Assembly: GCF_030816915.1 (NCBI RefSeq)
Contig: NZ_JAUSYN010000002.1
Span: 744,001-808,000 of the forward strand
Source: Streptomyces sp. B3I8
GTDB taxonomy: Bacteria > Actinomycetota > Actinomycetes > Streptomycetales > Streptomycetaceae
Direction of reading: 5' to 3'
DNA length: 64,000 nucleotides
Shown here: in pieces, positions 54,521 through 62,802 of the stretch
How the letters are laid out: each line of letters opens with the position of its first letter
Position numbering within the stretch: position 1 is the first letter of the stretch
Position numbers and translations under genes: made by a program
Notes under the pieces: generated by a model
What the model was told of the DNA's origin: nothing
Database searches by the model: none
The model's input: the letters and a program-made list of their open reading frames with translations, nothing else

Positions 54521-56044
54521 ATGACCCGTTATTCAGCGCCGGGGACCGAGGGCGCGGTTGTCTCCTACCAGGGGCGCTACGACCACTTCATCGGCGGTGA
54601 GTACGTGCCGCCCGCCCGGGGGCAGTATTTCGAGAACCCGAGCCCGGTGAACGGGCAGCCGTTCACGGAGATCGCAAGGGGCACCGCCGAGGACGTCGAG
54701 CGCGCGCTGGACGCCGCGCATGCCGCGGCCCCCGCCTGGGGTCGCACGTCGGTGACCGATCGCTCCGATGTTCTCCTGCGCATCGCCGACCGGATGGAGG
54801 CGAACCTGGAGCGGTTGGCGGTCGCGGAGAGCTGGGAGAACGGCAAGCCGGTGCGGGAGACGCTGGCCGCGGACATTCCGCTGGCCATCGACCACTTCCG
54901 CTACTTCGCGGGCGCGATCCGGGCGCAGGAGGGTTCGCTCGGGGAGATCGACGACGACACGGTGGCGTACCACTTCCACGAGCCGCTGGGCGTGGTCGCT
55001 CAGATCATCCCGTGGAACTTCCCGATCCTGATGGCGACCTGGAAGCTCGCCCCGGCGCTGGCCGCGGGCAACACGGTGGTGCTGAAACCCGCGGAGCAGA
55101 CCCCGGCGTCGATCCACTACTGGCTGAGTCTGGTCTCCGACCTGCTGCCGCCGGGTGTGGTGAACGTCGTGAACGGTTTCGGGGTCGAGGCGGGCAAGCC
55201 GCTGGCGTCCAGTCCGCGGGTGGCGAAGGTGGCGTTCACGGGGGAGACGACCACTGGCCGGCTGATCATGCAGTACGCGTCGGAGAACATCACACCCGTC
55301 ACGCTCGAACTGGGCGGCAAGTCGCCGAACGTCTTCTTCGACGACGTGTCGTCCGCGCGTGACGACTTCCTCGACAAGGCGCTCGAGGGCTTCACCATGT
55401 TCGCTCTCAATCAGGGCGAGGTGTGTACGTGCCCCTCGCGCGCGCTGGTGCAGCGGGGCCACTACGCCGAGTTCATGGAGGCGGCGGTGGCGCGTACCGA
55501 GCGGATCACCACGGGGCATCCGCTGGACACCGACACCATGATCGGAGCACAGGCGTCCAACGATCAGTTGGAGAAGATCCTCTCCTACCTGGACATCGGC
55601 CGTCAGGAGGGGGCCCGCGTCCTGACCGGGGGCGAACGCATTCAGTATGAGGGCGAGTTGAAGGGCGGCTACTACGTCCAGCCGACGATCTTCGAGGGCG
55701 ACAATCGGATGCGGATCTTCCAGGAGGAGATCTTCGGACCGGTGGTGTCGGTGACGTCGTTCGACGACTTCGACGACGCTGTCAAGATCGCCAACGACAC
55801 CCTGTACGGGCTGGGCGCGGGCGTGTGGACCCGGGACGTCAACACGGCATACCGGGCGGGTCGCGCGATCCAGGCGGGACGTGTGTGGACCAACTGCTAC
55901 CACACGTATCCGGCGCACGCGGCGTTCGGCGGCTACAAGGGTTCCGGCATCGGTCGCGAGACGCACAAGATGATGCTGGAGCACTACCAGCAGACGAAGA
56001 ACCTCCTCGTGTCGTACTCGCCGAAGAGGCTGGGCTTCTTCTGA
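54521..56044 (+). CDS. NAD-dependent aldehyde dehydrogenase (ExaC-like)
   Basis: A 507-residue aldehyde dehydrogenase. The [20 protein letters not shown]-binding region is followed by FTGETTTGR, the general-base segment [11 protein letters not shown] and the nucleophile Cys302 in [11 protein letters not shown]. The Val-Cys-Thr-Cys pattern is typical of the acetaldehyde dehydrogenases of ethanol catabolism (ExaC class). It oxidises short aldehydes to acids in the cytoplasm. The upstream GAF regulator is its probable activator. GGGAGGTAG precedes the ATG at 54521. Confidence 0.92.
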   Translation: MTRYSAPGTEGAVVSYQGRYDHFIGGEYVPPARGQYFENPSPVNGQPFTEIARGTAEDVERALDAAHAAAPAWGRTSVTDRSDVLLRIADRMEANLERLAVAESWENGKPVRETLAADIPLAIDHFRYFAGAIRAQEGSLGEIDDDTVAYHFHEPLGVVAQIIPWNFPILMATWKLAPALAAGNTVVLKPAEQTPASIHYWLSLVSDLLPPGVVNVVNGFGVEAGKPLASSPRVAKVAFTGETTTGRLIMQYASENITPVTLELGGKSPNVFFDDVSSARDDFLDKALEGFTMFALNQGEVCTCPSRALVQRGHYAEFMEAAVARTERITTGHPLDTDTMIGAQASNDQLEKILSYLDIGRQEGARVLTGGERIQYEGELKGGYYVQPTIFEGDNRMRIFQEEIFGPVVSVTSFDDFDDAVKIANDTLYGLGAGVWTRDVNTAYRAGRAIQAGRVWTNCYHTYPAHAAFGGYKGSGIGRETHKMMLEHYQQTKNLLVSYSPKRLGFF

Positions 56045-56149
56045 CACCTACGAAAAGGCGCCTGCCCAGATGTTCGACCCGTCGTGCGCCCTTCGCTCGG
56101 CCCGCTCTCGAACGGGCCCGGAGCACGGGCGGGGCAGAGGTACCGGCGG

Positions 56150-56530
56150 CATCCTCTGCCTGTCGGGCGGCCTTTCTCCCCGACCTCGCGAAGGTCGGGG
56201 AGATGCGACGGGTAGCCGGGGTGTGCCTGCGGCGCTGCCGTGTTCCGGAGCCGGTCGCGGGGCTCGTCGTGCCGGCCGCTTCGGAGCTGGTCACCAACGC
56301 CCTGGTCACGGTGAGGACGAAGTCGTGCTTCGCGTCACGGCGGGCGTCGACGTCGGACGTGTCCCTGTATCCGACCGCGACCGGGCGCCCGCTGTGCCCA
56401 AGGGGGCCGGACCTGACGGTGGATCGGGGCGCGAGGGATCCTGCTGGTCGGTGCGATCTCACACGCATGGGAGAGCAGCGACGAGGAGACGTGGCTGAGT
56501 CCCGAGGCGCGAGAGCTGCAGCGCGAGCCT
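56150..56530 (+). pseudogene. RsbW-like ATP-binding (HATPase) protein remnant
   Basis: Three segments in successive frames match Streptomyces anti-sigma-like HATPase proteins in order. They are FLPDLAKVGEMRRVAGVCLRRC to ASELVTNAL (N-box), then HGEDEVVLRVTAGVD and SDRDRAPAVPK, then GILLVGAISHAWESSDEETW (G-box region). At least two frameshifts separate them, near 56305 and 56440, so no functional protein is expected. It lies just after the aldehyde dehydrogenase, tail to tail with a second decayed gene on the other strand. Confidence 0.7.
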
Positions 56531-56621
56531 GACCTCCAGTTGATTCCGACGATGTGGACGGCAAGCCGGGCGGCTCAGTCGCTTCTGTCATACAGGGCGC
56601 TCCGAGGGCCGTTCGCCTTGC

Positions 56622-57089
56622 CTTCGCCCAGTAATTGGGTTCGAGCATCTCGCCGGGCCAGGCGGGCTGACGGACCGGGCCACGAGGCCCCATCTGGTCG
56701 CAGTACGGTGCCACGTCGATCACGGGCGTTCCGTCTACAGCGTCGAAATCGGTGACCCAGAGGTTTCGTCCCTCGGCCTTGAGCAGCCGCGGGTGGCTGA
56801 TCGCCAGTTGATTGGGCCGCCGATGGTTGCGGTGGACGAAGGTACCGGTCGGCGGCCGGTCCGGATTACCGCGGGGGCTGCGTGCGTGGAGCTGAACGTC
56901 CTCCGGTCGCGCCAGATGGAAGACCCAGGTCACCGTCAGGTGGGAGAACCCTTCGATTCCCTGCAGCGTCTCAAGGGGTTACGCCTCGTTGAGACGGATG
57001 ACCGACTCGACCCCGCCCTGGTGATCGTCCTGAACGCGGGTGTGGCCCCCGACCACCGTTGCGCTCGATTCGACCTCGTACGTCGCCAT
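56622..57089 (-). pseudogene. TrmO/TsaA-like tRNA methyltransferase, nonsense-mutated
   Basis: Starting at ATG 57089 (GAGGAAC upstream), the frame encodes MATYEVESSATVVGGHTRV and then hits TAA at 56979-56981. After it, in the same frame, come LQGIEGFSHLTVTWVFHLARPED, RGNPDRPPTG, FDAVDGTPVIDVAPY and GPRGPVRQPAWPGEMLEPNYW, which is the TrmO/YaeB signature set in full order. TrmO methylates threonylcarbamoyl-adenosine at tRNA position 37 using SAM. One in-frame stop kills it, and no stop is found at the normal C-terminus. GTG 56933 could start a truncated product lacking the first strands. Confidence 0.72.
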
Positions 57090-57519
57090 CGGTGCTCGTT
57101 CCTCTCCAGCGGGGTCGCGTGTGCAGCATGTGCCGTCAGCAGCGTCTGCGGACCTGTCCTGTGGTCAGCGTGTGGGGCGGCATTCCCCGCGTCCGGCGGT
57201 CCGGTGTCCGACGTCTCATCCACGCCGCTCGGGGGCCTCGTCGGTCATCTGTCCTGCCGTACTCGACCTGCCCGGACGGTGAGCGGCTGAGGCAGAGGGC
57301 CATTGGGGAGGAACGGCATGCCGGAGACCGTGGCGTCGTCACAGGGGTGTCGCCTCACGATCTCTCGGCCCGAGGTCGCCTCGCTGTGGGGGGCTCCTCG
57401 CCGGGAGGGGCCCGGGCCGGTCTCCATGACAACGCGCCGCACCGGAGGGAGCCCGGAACGGGGCCACCGGCCACTGGGCGGGAGCTCCCGGGACGGACTC
57501 GGCTCCGTGTGCGCCGGCG
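57090..57519. other. Intergenic region, no gene seen
   Basis: This 430-bp stretch lies between the decayed tRNA methyltransferase and the first nuclease-domain gene. It has no supported coding frame. Given the two neighbouring pseudogenes it may be residual decayed sequence. Confidence 0.45.
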
Positions 57520-58248
57520 TCAGTGTGTCGCGCTCCGGATGCCGAGGACGTCGTAGAGGTGCTCTCCGTGGGCCCATCGTTTCAGTTCCGGGCGGCCCAT
57601 GAGGATGAGCTGGTGATGCCGGGCGAAGTCGATCGCCGGCTGTGTGAAACCGTTGAGCGCGATCATGATCGGGAGGTCGGCTCCGTGGTGCGGGCGGGCT
57701 GTCCCGTTGAACTTCTGCACGTGACCTGATCCGACTGGGCTCCGATACTGCTTGCACTGCACGATCAGGAGGCGGTCATCGTCATCGCGGGCAGTGACGT
57801 CCGCTCCGAGGTCACCGGCGCCGCCGACCCGCTCGGGACGCCGGAATCCGTCACGGGCCAGGAGATCAGTGCACGCCTGCTCGAAACCCGTCGCGCTCAT
57901 CGCCGCAAGCTGCTTCATCCTGAAGGTCAGCGCATCCGCTTCGATCGCATCGCCAGCGGGAGCGGGAGCGGGAGCGGCGAACCTGTCGTCCGCGCAGGTG
58001 CGGGCGTAGGCACCGAACAGGAAAGACAGGATTCCGCCGAGCAGGAGCAGCATGAACAGTCCGCCGACCACGAAGAGCCCGGTCCACCACGGGTGATCGT
58101 CTATCAGCCCCCACACATCCACGGTGATCCACTGACCGACGTCCTCGGTGAGCCACTCCCAGAGCATCTTGCCGACGGCCAGCGCGAGGACCACGTAGAG
58201 CAGGAACTTCAGCAGCGGGTCGAGCGACCCGTCCTCGTCGAACACCAC
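57520..58248 (-). CDS. Membrane-anchored Mrr-like restriction endonuclease
   Basis: A 242-residue protein. Two transmembrane helices (about 12-33 and 53-78) precede a cytoplasmic Mrr-type PD-(D/E)xK nuclease domain (about 115-235). Core residues are visible: Glu in FEQACTDLLARDGF, Asp in GGAGDLGADV, and the QxK motif in IVQCKQYR. Such domains cut DNA; membrane-anchored versions are common in actinobacteria, with suspected roles in defence or DNA processing. The GTG start at 58248 or 58245 follows GGAGG closely. It is third in a minus-strand operon with two other small membrane proteins. Confidence 0.82.
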   Translation of the reverse strand: MVFDEDGSLDPLLKFLLYVVLALAVGKMLWEWLTEDVGQWITVDVWGLIDDHPWWTGLFVVGGLFMLLLLGGILSFLFGAYARTCADDRFAAPAPAPAGDAIEADALTFRMKQLAAMSATGFEQACTDLLARDGFRRPERVGGAGDLGADVTARDDDDRLLIVQCKQYRSPVGSGHVQKFNGTARPHHGADLPIMIALNGFTQPAIDFARHHQLILMGRPELKRWAHGEHLYDVLGIRSATH

Positions 58249-58288
58249 ACCTCCAGACGTCTTGTGCAGCGATCACGCTCTCTGCCGG

Positions 58289-58963
58289 TCATGCCGCACG
58301 CCTGAATCGGCTCGGGCGGGAGCGCGCCGCCAGTCCGAGGAGTTCGTGCAGAGCGGCACCGTCCTCGGCCCAGCGCCGAAGCTTTTCCCGGTCGATCCAG
58401 TGGACGCCGTGCCGGTCACCCCATGCCATGGCATCGCGGGTGAACGCCCCGTTGGTGACGACGACAGCGTGATCGGCTCTGTGGACCGGCCCGGCCGTCC
58501 CCTTCACCGCGTACATCACAGCTGAGCCCACTTTCCCGCCCACGCGGGTGTGCTTGGCCTGCACCACGATCCGGCCGCGCTGCGGACGGTCACCGATGAC
58601 GTCGGCGGCCTGGTCGCCGGCGCCACCCACTCTGCGGGCCGGCCAGCCGTCGCGGACCAGCAGATCCCGCAGGGCGTACTCGAAGCGGCGGTCGTCCATG
58701 GTGTCGAACTCCGCAAGCGTGATCCGCAGAGTGGCCAGCCGTTCCCTCTTCCGACGCCGCATCGTGGTCGCCTGCCTGATCCGCCACGCGGCGACGGCTC
58801 CCGTGAGCAGGGCGAGAGCCGGCAGAACAGGCCAGGCCGCCTTCAGTGTGCCGACCGCCATGGCCGCCGTCCGCGCCAGCAGGACGAGCACAGCCAGGGC
58901 GACCACAGCCGCTGCGACCAGTTCCGCGGCTCCGCGAGGGCACCTCAGACGCATGCCTCCCAT
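58289..58963 (-). CDS. Second membrane-anchored Mrr-like nuclease
   Basis: A 224-residue relative of the downstream protein. Two transmembrane helices (about 13-36 and 42-62) are followed by an Mrr-type domain (about 85-215) with FEYALRDLLVRDGW, GGAGDQAADV and VVQAKHTR as the Glu, Asp and QxK elements. It ends in VHWIDREKLRRW like its neighbour. The ATG at 58963 shares its A with the TGA of the upstream 70-residue gene (TGATG), implying coupled translation. The two nucleases may form a heteromeric membrane complex. Confidence 0.82.
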   Translation of the reverse strand: MGGMRLRCPRGAAELVAAAVVALAVLVLLARTAAMAVGTLKAAWPVLPALALLTGAVAAWRIRQATTMRRRKRERLATLRITLAEFDTMDDRRFEYALRDLLVRDGWPARRVGGAGDQAADVIGDRPQRGRIVVQAKHTRVGGKVGSAVMYAVKGTAGPVHRADHAVVVTNGAFTRDAMAWGDRHGVHWIDREKLRRWAEDGAALHELLGLAARSRPSRFRRAA

Positions 58964-59175
58964 CAGCGGTCGGCCGTCGCGCCGGCCGTCGGCTTCGGAT
59001 CCGCCGGCGGTGTCGTGGCGGTGGACTCACTGAACCCGAACACCTGCCCCCACAGCCACACGCCGGCCAGTAGTCCGGCAAGCATCCAACCGCTCATGCG
59101 CTTGGCGCTCCTGGGCTTCGGATTGCGACGGATGTGTCCCCGTACCCGGTGGAACCCGTCCGGCACCTTCGACAT
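58963..59175 (-). CDS. Small one-helix membrane protein
   Basis: A 70-residue protein with a basic N-terminus (VPDGFHRVRGHIRRNPKPRSAKR), one transmembrane helix (about 30-48, WMLAGLLAGVWLWGQVFGF) and a short Thr/Pro-rich tail. GGGAGGGG precedes the ATG at 59175. It is the first gene of the operon with the two Mrr-like nucleases, overlapping the first by one base, and may be a partner or immunity/anchoring subunit. It is similar to short Streptomyces proteins of unknown function. Confidence 0.72.
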   Translation of the reverse strand: MSKVPDGFHRVRGHIRRNPKPRSAKRMSGWMLAGLLAGVWLWGQVFGFSESTATTPPADPKPTAGATADR

Positions 59176-59646
59176 GTTTCCCCTCCCGTCGGGTAAGCCG
59201 CGAAGCACGGCTCATCCCAACAAAAGGGTGTAGCAGTGGGCACTGACAGCAGCTGACGGGCCATCACGGCGCGACCCCCCGGTCGAGTCACCATCAAGCC
59301 AGGAGAGCCCATACCGTCGGGCCGATTCACGGGGCGGCGAGCCCGAGGCAGCTCAGCTGGGCGAATGCCCTTATCGGCTCCCGCGCGGTTCACCACGGCC
59401 CTTGCCGCAGGCGCGCACGCGGGGAGCGTGACCGTCCGTCCCTCACCTGCGGAAACAGCCCCGGTCACGCCCGGCGGAGCTCTGCCGACGAATGGCGTGA
59501 AGCAGCGGAGCGCACTCACAGCCGTGGTGCGCCGGCGCCGCCCCTTCGAACCGTGGTTCCGCGACCCAGTCCAGCCTTGGTGCGACCCGGTCGGCCCCTC
59601 CGCCCGGCAGCCCCTCCGCCCGGTGACTCGACTCAGGGAGCCGGAG
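59176..59646. other. Intergenic region, no gene seen
   Basis: These 471 bp lie between the small membrane protein operon and the DEAD-box helicase. I see no supported coding frame, RNA gene or repeat. It should contain the promoter of the nuclease operon. Confidence 0.5.
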
Positions 59647-61104
59647 TCAGCCGCCGCGTCGCACCCGAGCCGCCTTGCGGGCCTCAGCGAGTTTGCGGGC
59701 CTCGTCGTTCTTGCGGGACGGCCTGCCGCCGGCCGAGCCGTTCTCGGGGCCCTTGGCGCTGCCCAGGCCGCGGAAGGGGATGTTGTGGTTCTTGGGACTC
59801 GACGCGGCCGCCGCGCGGTCGAGAGGTTTCCCGGAGGGGGTCCTGGCGCCGGTGATCCGGCTCAGCTCCGCTTCACCGGAGCGCACCTTGGTGACCTTGG
59901 GGGTGACATCGGCGTCCGCCATGACCTGGCTCGCCTCGCGGCGCTGCCCCGGAAGGACGAGGGTCACGACGGTGCCGGAGCGGCCGGCCCGTGCCGTGCG
60001 GCCCGCGCGGTGCAGGTAGTCCTTCGGGTCGGTGGCCGGGTCGACGTTGACCACGAGGTCGAGGTCCTCGACGTGCAGGCCGCGGGCGGCGACGTTCGTC
60101 GCGACGAGGGAGGTGATCTGCCCGTTCTTGAAGCGGGCCAGGGTCGCGGTGCGCTGTGGCTGGGATTTCCCGCTGTGCAGTGCGGCGGCGGCCACGCCGT
60201 TGGCCCGTAGGTGCCGTGTGAGCTGGTCGACGCCGTGCTTGGTGTCGAGGAACAGCAGGACGCGGCCGTCGCGGGCGGCGATCTCCGTGGTCACGGCGTA
60301 TCGGTCCGGGCCGTGCACGACGAAGACGTGGTGCTCGATCGCGGCGACCGCGCTCGACGAGGGGTCGACGGAGTGGACGGCGGGGTCGCGCAGATAGGCC
60401 CGCACCAGTTGGTCGACGTCACGGTCGAGGGTCGCGGAGAACAGCATCCGCTGCCCGTCGGTGCGCACCTGGTCCAGGATGCCGGTGACCTGGGGCAGGA
60501 ATCCCAGGTCGCACATCCGGTCGGCCTCGTCCACGACCGCGATGCCCACGCGTCCCAGTCGGCAGCCCTTGCGCTCGACGAGGTCGTGCAGCCGGCCGGG
60601 GGTGGCGACGACGATCTCGGCGCCGTCCCGCAGTGCGGCGGCCTGCCGTCCGACGGAGACTCCCCCGACGACGGTCACGAGCCGCAGCCGCAGCGCCTCG
60701 GCATACGGGGTGAGTGCCTCGCCGACCTGCTGCGCGAGTTCTCTGGTGGGCACCAGCACGAGCCCCAGCGCCTCCTTGGGCTGTGCGCGCCGCCCGGCCG
60801 TCCGGGCGAGCATCCCCAGGCCGAAGGCGAGCGTCTTGCCGGATCCGGTGCGGCCGCGGCCCAGGACGTCCCGTCCCGCGAGCGCGTCCGGCAGTGCCGC
60901 GGCCTGGATGGGGAAGGGGACGGTCATACCGTGGTCGTCGAGCACCCGCAGGACCTCGGGCGGCAGCCCCAGCCCCGCGAAGGACGCCACGGCGGGCACC
61001 GTGGAAGCGGCCTCCGCCGCTTCCGGCGCCTCGGACGCGGACGCCTCCGACACCTCGGGCGCTTCGTCCTGGGGCCGAACGTCGGCACGTGTTGATTCGC
61101 TCAC
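59647..61104 (-). CDS. DEAD-box ATP-dependent RNA helicase
   Basis: A 485-residue helicase of the RhlE/DbpA type. After an acidic N-terminus come the Q-motif (FAGLGLPPEVLRVLDDHGMTVPFPIQ region), motif I GRGRTGSGKT, Ia PTRELAQQ, motif II VVDEADRM, III SATLDR, and VI HRAGRTARAG. The last 90 residues are basic and disordered, probably RNA-binding. It remodels RNA structures, often during cold stress or ribosome assembly. The GTG at 61104 follows GGAGGAA. Confidence 0.93.
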   Translation of the reverse strand: MSESTRADVRPQDEAPEVSEASASEAPEAAEAASTVPAVASFAGLGLPPEVLRVLDDHGMTVPFPIQAAALPDALAGRDVLGRGRTGSGKTLAFGLGMLARTAGRRAQPKEALGLVLVPTRELAQQVGEALTPYAEALRLRLVTVVGGVSVGRQAAALRDGAEIVVATPGRLHDLVERKGCRLGRVGIAVVDEADRMCDLGFLPQVTGILDQVRTDGQRMLFSATLDRDVDQLVRAYLRDPAVHSVDPSSSAVAAIEHHVFVVHGPDRYAVTTEIAARDGRVLLFLDTKHGVDQLTRHLRANGVAAAALHSGKSQPQRTATLARFKNGQITSLVATNVAARGLHVEDLDLVVNVDPATDPKDYLHRAGRTARAGRSGTVVTLVLPGQRREASQVMADADVTPKVTKVRSGEAELSRITGARTPSGKPLDRAAAASSPKNHNIPFRGLGSAKGPENGSAGGRPSRKNDEARKLAEARKAARVRRGG

Positions 61105-61343
61105 TGAGAGCCTTCCTCCGAAGGGACCGTACCGGGGAAGGCGCGGCGGGGACGCGTCACCGGTCGGGGCGCCCCTCGGGACCCCAGGACAGCGACTGCA
61201 AATGAACGACGTTAGCACGTGGCACGTCGCCCGGGCTTCCGCGGTACGCACGGCGGGCACTCCGCCGGCGGGCCGGAGTCACCGTGCCGGCGGCGGGCCC
61301 GAGTCACCGTGCCGGCCGGCTGTACCCCGGCCGGCCCAGATCA

Positions 61344-62366
61344 TCACGCCGACGGGTCCGTGCGGGGCGGTGCCGTGGAGGCGCGTACGACGAGTGCGGT
61401 GGCGAGTTCGATGTGGTGGGACTCGATCGTGTCGCCGTTGGCCAGCCGGAGGGCGGTGCGCAGGGCCGCGCCGCCCATCTCCCGCAGCGGCTGACGCACG
61501 GTGGTCAGTGGCGGTGACGCCATCCGGGCCAGGCTGGTGTCGTCGAATCCGACCACGCTGACGTCCTCGGGCACGCGCATGCCTCGGACGCGGGCGGCCT
61601 CGATGGCGCCGACGGCGATGTCGTCGTTGCCCGCGAAGATCGCCGTCGGAGGCTCCGGGAGATCCAGGAGGGCGGCGGCACCGTTCAGCCCGGTCGCATA
61701 CGTGAATTCGCCGGGCCGGATGTAGACGTCGGGCACCTTCGCCCCCTCCGCCTCCATGGCCGCGCGGTAGCCGTGCATACGTGCCTGGTTGCAGACGGCC
61801 ATGGTGGGTCCGCCGAGATAGGCGATGCGGCGGTGGCCCAGGGAGAGCAGGTGCTGGGTCGCGGTCAGGCCGCCGGCGAAGTTGGTCGCGCCGACGCTGT
61901 GCACTCGGCTGTCCGGCAGGTGCAGGGGGTCGAGGACGACCAACGGCAGTCCGGACCTGGCCAGTTCGTTCAGGTGTGCCGCGGTGTACACGCTGGTGAC
62001 CGCGATGACGGCGCGGCGTCCGGCGGAGACCAGGTCCCGGGCCCAGTGCGGAGCGCTGGTGGCCTTGCTGACCACCACCGAGGCGCCCAGTTCGGCCGCG
62101 GAGTCGATGATGCCTTCGAGGGTCTCGGCCACGTACGACCTGAGGCCGCCCTGGAACTGCACCTCGATGGTGGGGATGTCGGCTGCCTCGGTGTGACGGA
62201 ACACGGGCGCGAGGTAGTGGTGCTGGTGCAGCAGTTCCTGCACTCGCGTGCGGGTGTGCGGCGCCACGTCACCGCGGCCGTTGACCACTTTCGACACGGT
62301 AGCGACGGAGACTCCGGCCGCCTGGGCGATGTCCGCCAAAGTGGTGCGCCTGGCGTTCGGTCGCAT
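61344..62366 (-). CDS. LacI-family regulator of the adjacent sugar operon
   Basis: A 340-residue LacI protein. The helix-turn-helix reads TTLADIAQAAGVSVATVSKVVNGRGDV. The effector domain (about 65-335) follows, with YLGGPTMAVCNQARMHGY and the dimer segment DVSVVGFDDTSLARMASPPLTTVRQP. It is divergent from the binding-protein gene at 62803 and resembles regulators of xylobiose uptake (BxlR-like) in context, but this is only a suggestion. Two TTTCGAAAA-type sites lie in the shared intergenic region. The ATG at 62366 follows GGAGAGGAA. Confidence 0.87.
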   Translation of the reverse strand: MRPNARRTTLADIAQAAGVSVATVSKVVNGRGDVAPHTRTRVQELLHQHHYLAPVFRHTEAADIPTIEVQFQGGLRSYVAETLEGIIDSAAELGASVVVSKATSAPHWARDLVSAGRRAVIAVTSVYTAAHLNELARSGLPLVVLDPLHLPDSRVHSVGATNFAGGLTATQHLLSLGHRRIAYLGGPTMAVCNQARMHGYRAAMEAEGAKVPDVYIRPGEFTYATGLNGAAALLDLPEPPTAIFAGNDDIAVGAIEAARVRGMRVPEDVSVVGFDDTSLARMASPPLTTVRQPLREMGGAALRTALRLANGDTIESHHIELATALVVRASTAPPRTDPSA

Positions 62367-62519
62367 CGGTTCCTCTCCGCTGTACGTCTGTACGTCCACC
62401 CGCGCGGTGCTCCGCCGGACGGGCCGGCGGCGAGGGTGGAACCGATCAACCGTACGGCACCCCGTCACCGGGCCGGTCCACAGAGGCCATGGCATCGTAT
62501 CCCACCCTCCACCAGCAGG

Positions 62520-62535
62520 TTTCGAAAAGTTTCGG
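62520..62535. promoter_or_regulatory. LacI-type operator candidate, copy 1
   Basis: TTTCGAAAAGTTTCGG contains the dyad CGAAA-AG-TTTCG (62523-62534). The first 9 bp are repeated at 62673. GAAA...TTTC dyads are the known target type of Streptomyces xylan/xylobiose LacI repressors. It lies about 155 nt upstream of the LacI gene start. Confidence 0.6.
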
Positions 62536-62672
62536 ATTTCGACAAGGCTTTCCGGAGGGTGTTTCCTGACGATAAAAACCATTTGACACAAGGGAATAAC
62601 GCTACTGCACACGTCTTGACAGGGCTTCAGCCCGAAACCTAATTTGCACGCACAGAGCTTCGGGCAAGGCTG

Positions 62673-62688
62673 TTTCGAAAACCTTTCA
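62673..62688. promoter_or_regulatory. LacI-type operator candidate, copy 2
   Basis: TTTCGAAAACCTTTCA matches copy 1 at 12 of 16 positions and keeps the GAAA...TTTC arrangement. It lies 115 nt before the binding-protein ATG and directly upstream of the decamer repeat array, so it probably controls that operon. Confidence 0.55.
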
Positions 62689-62690
62689 CC

Positions 62691-62768
62691 ATGACTGGCC
62701 ACGGCTGGCCACGACTGGACACGACCGACCATGACTCATCGTGACTGACCATGACTCACATGACTCAC
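62691..62768. repeat. 10-bp tandem repeat array, 8 copies
   Basis: Seven decamers in perfect register (consensus ATGACTGACC) and one 9-bp unit fill the leader between the second operator and the ribosome-binding site of the binding-protein gene. Individual units differ at one to four bases. TGACT is invariant in most of them. Confidence 0.75.
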
Positions 62769-62802
62769 GAGAAGCCGCTGGCTCTCGAGTGCGGAGAAAA
62801 GA

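Noticed and set aside
61276..61316. Direct repeat GAGTCACCGTGCCGGC, two copies 25 bp apart
   Set aside because: Only two copies in a GC-rich intergenic region between converging or diverging units; most likely a local duplication with no evident function.
62691..62744. Upstream ORF of 17 codons starting in the decamer array
   Set aside because: It has no Shine-Dalgarno sequence, and its content simply follows the repeat.
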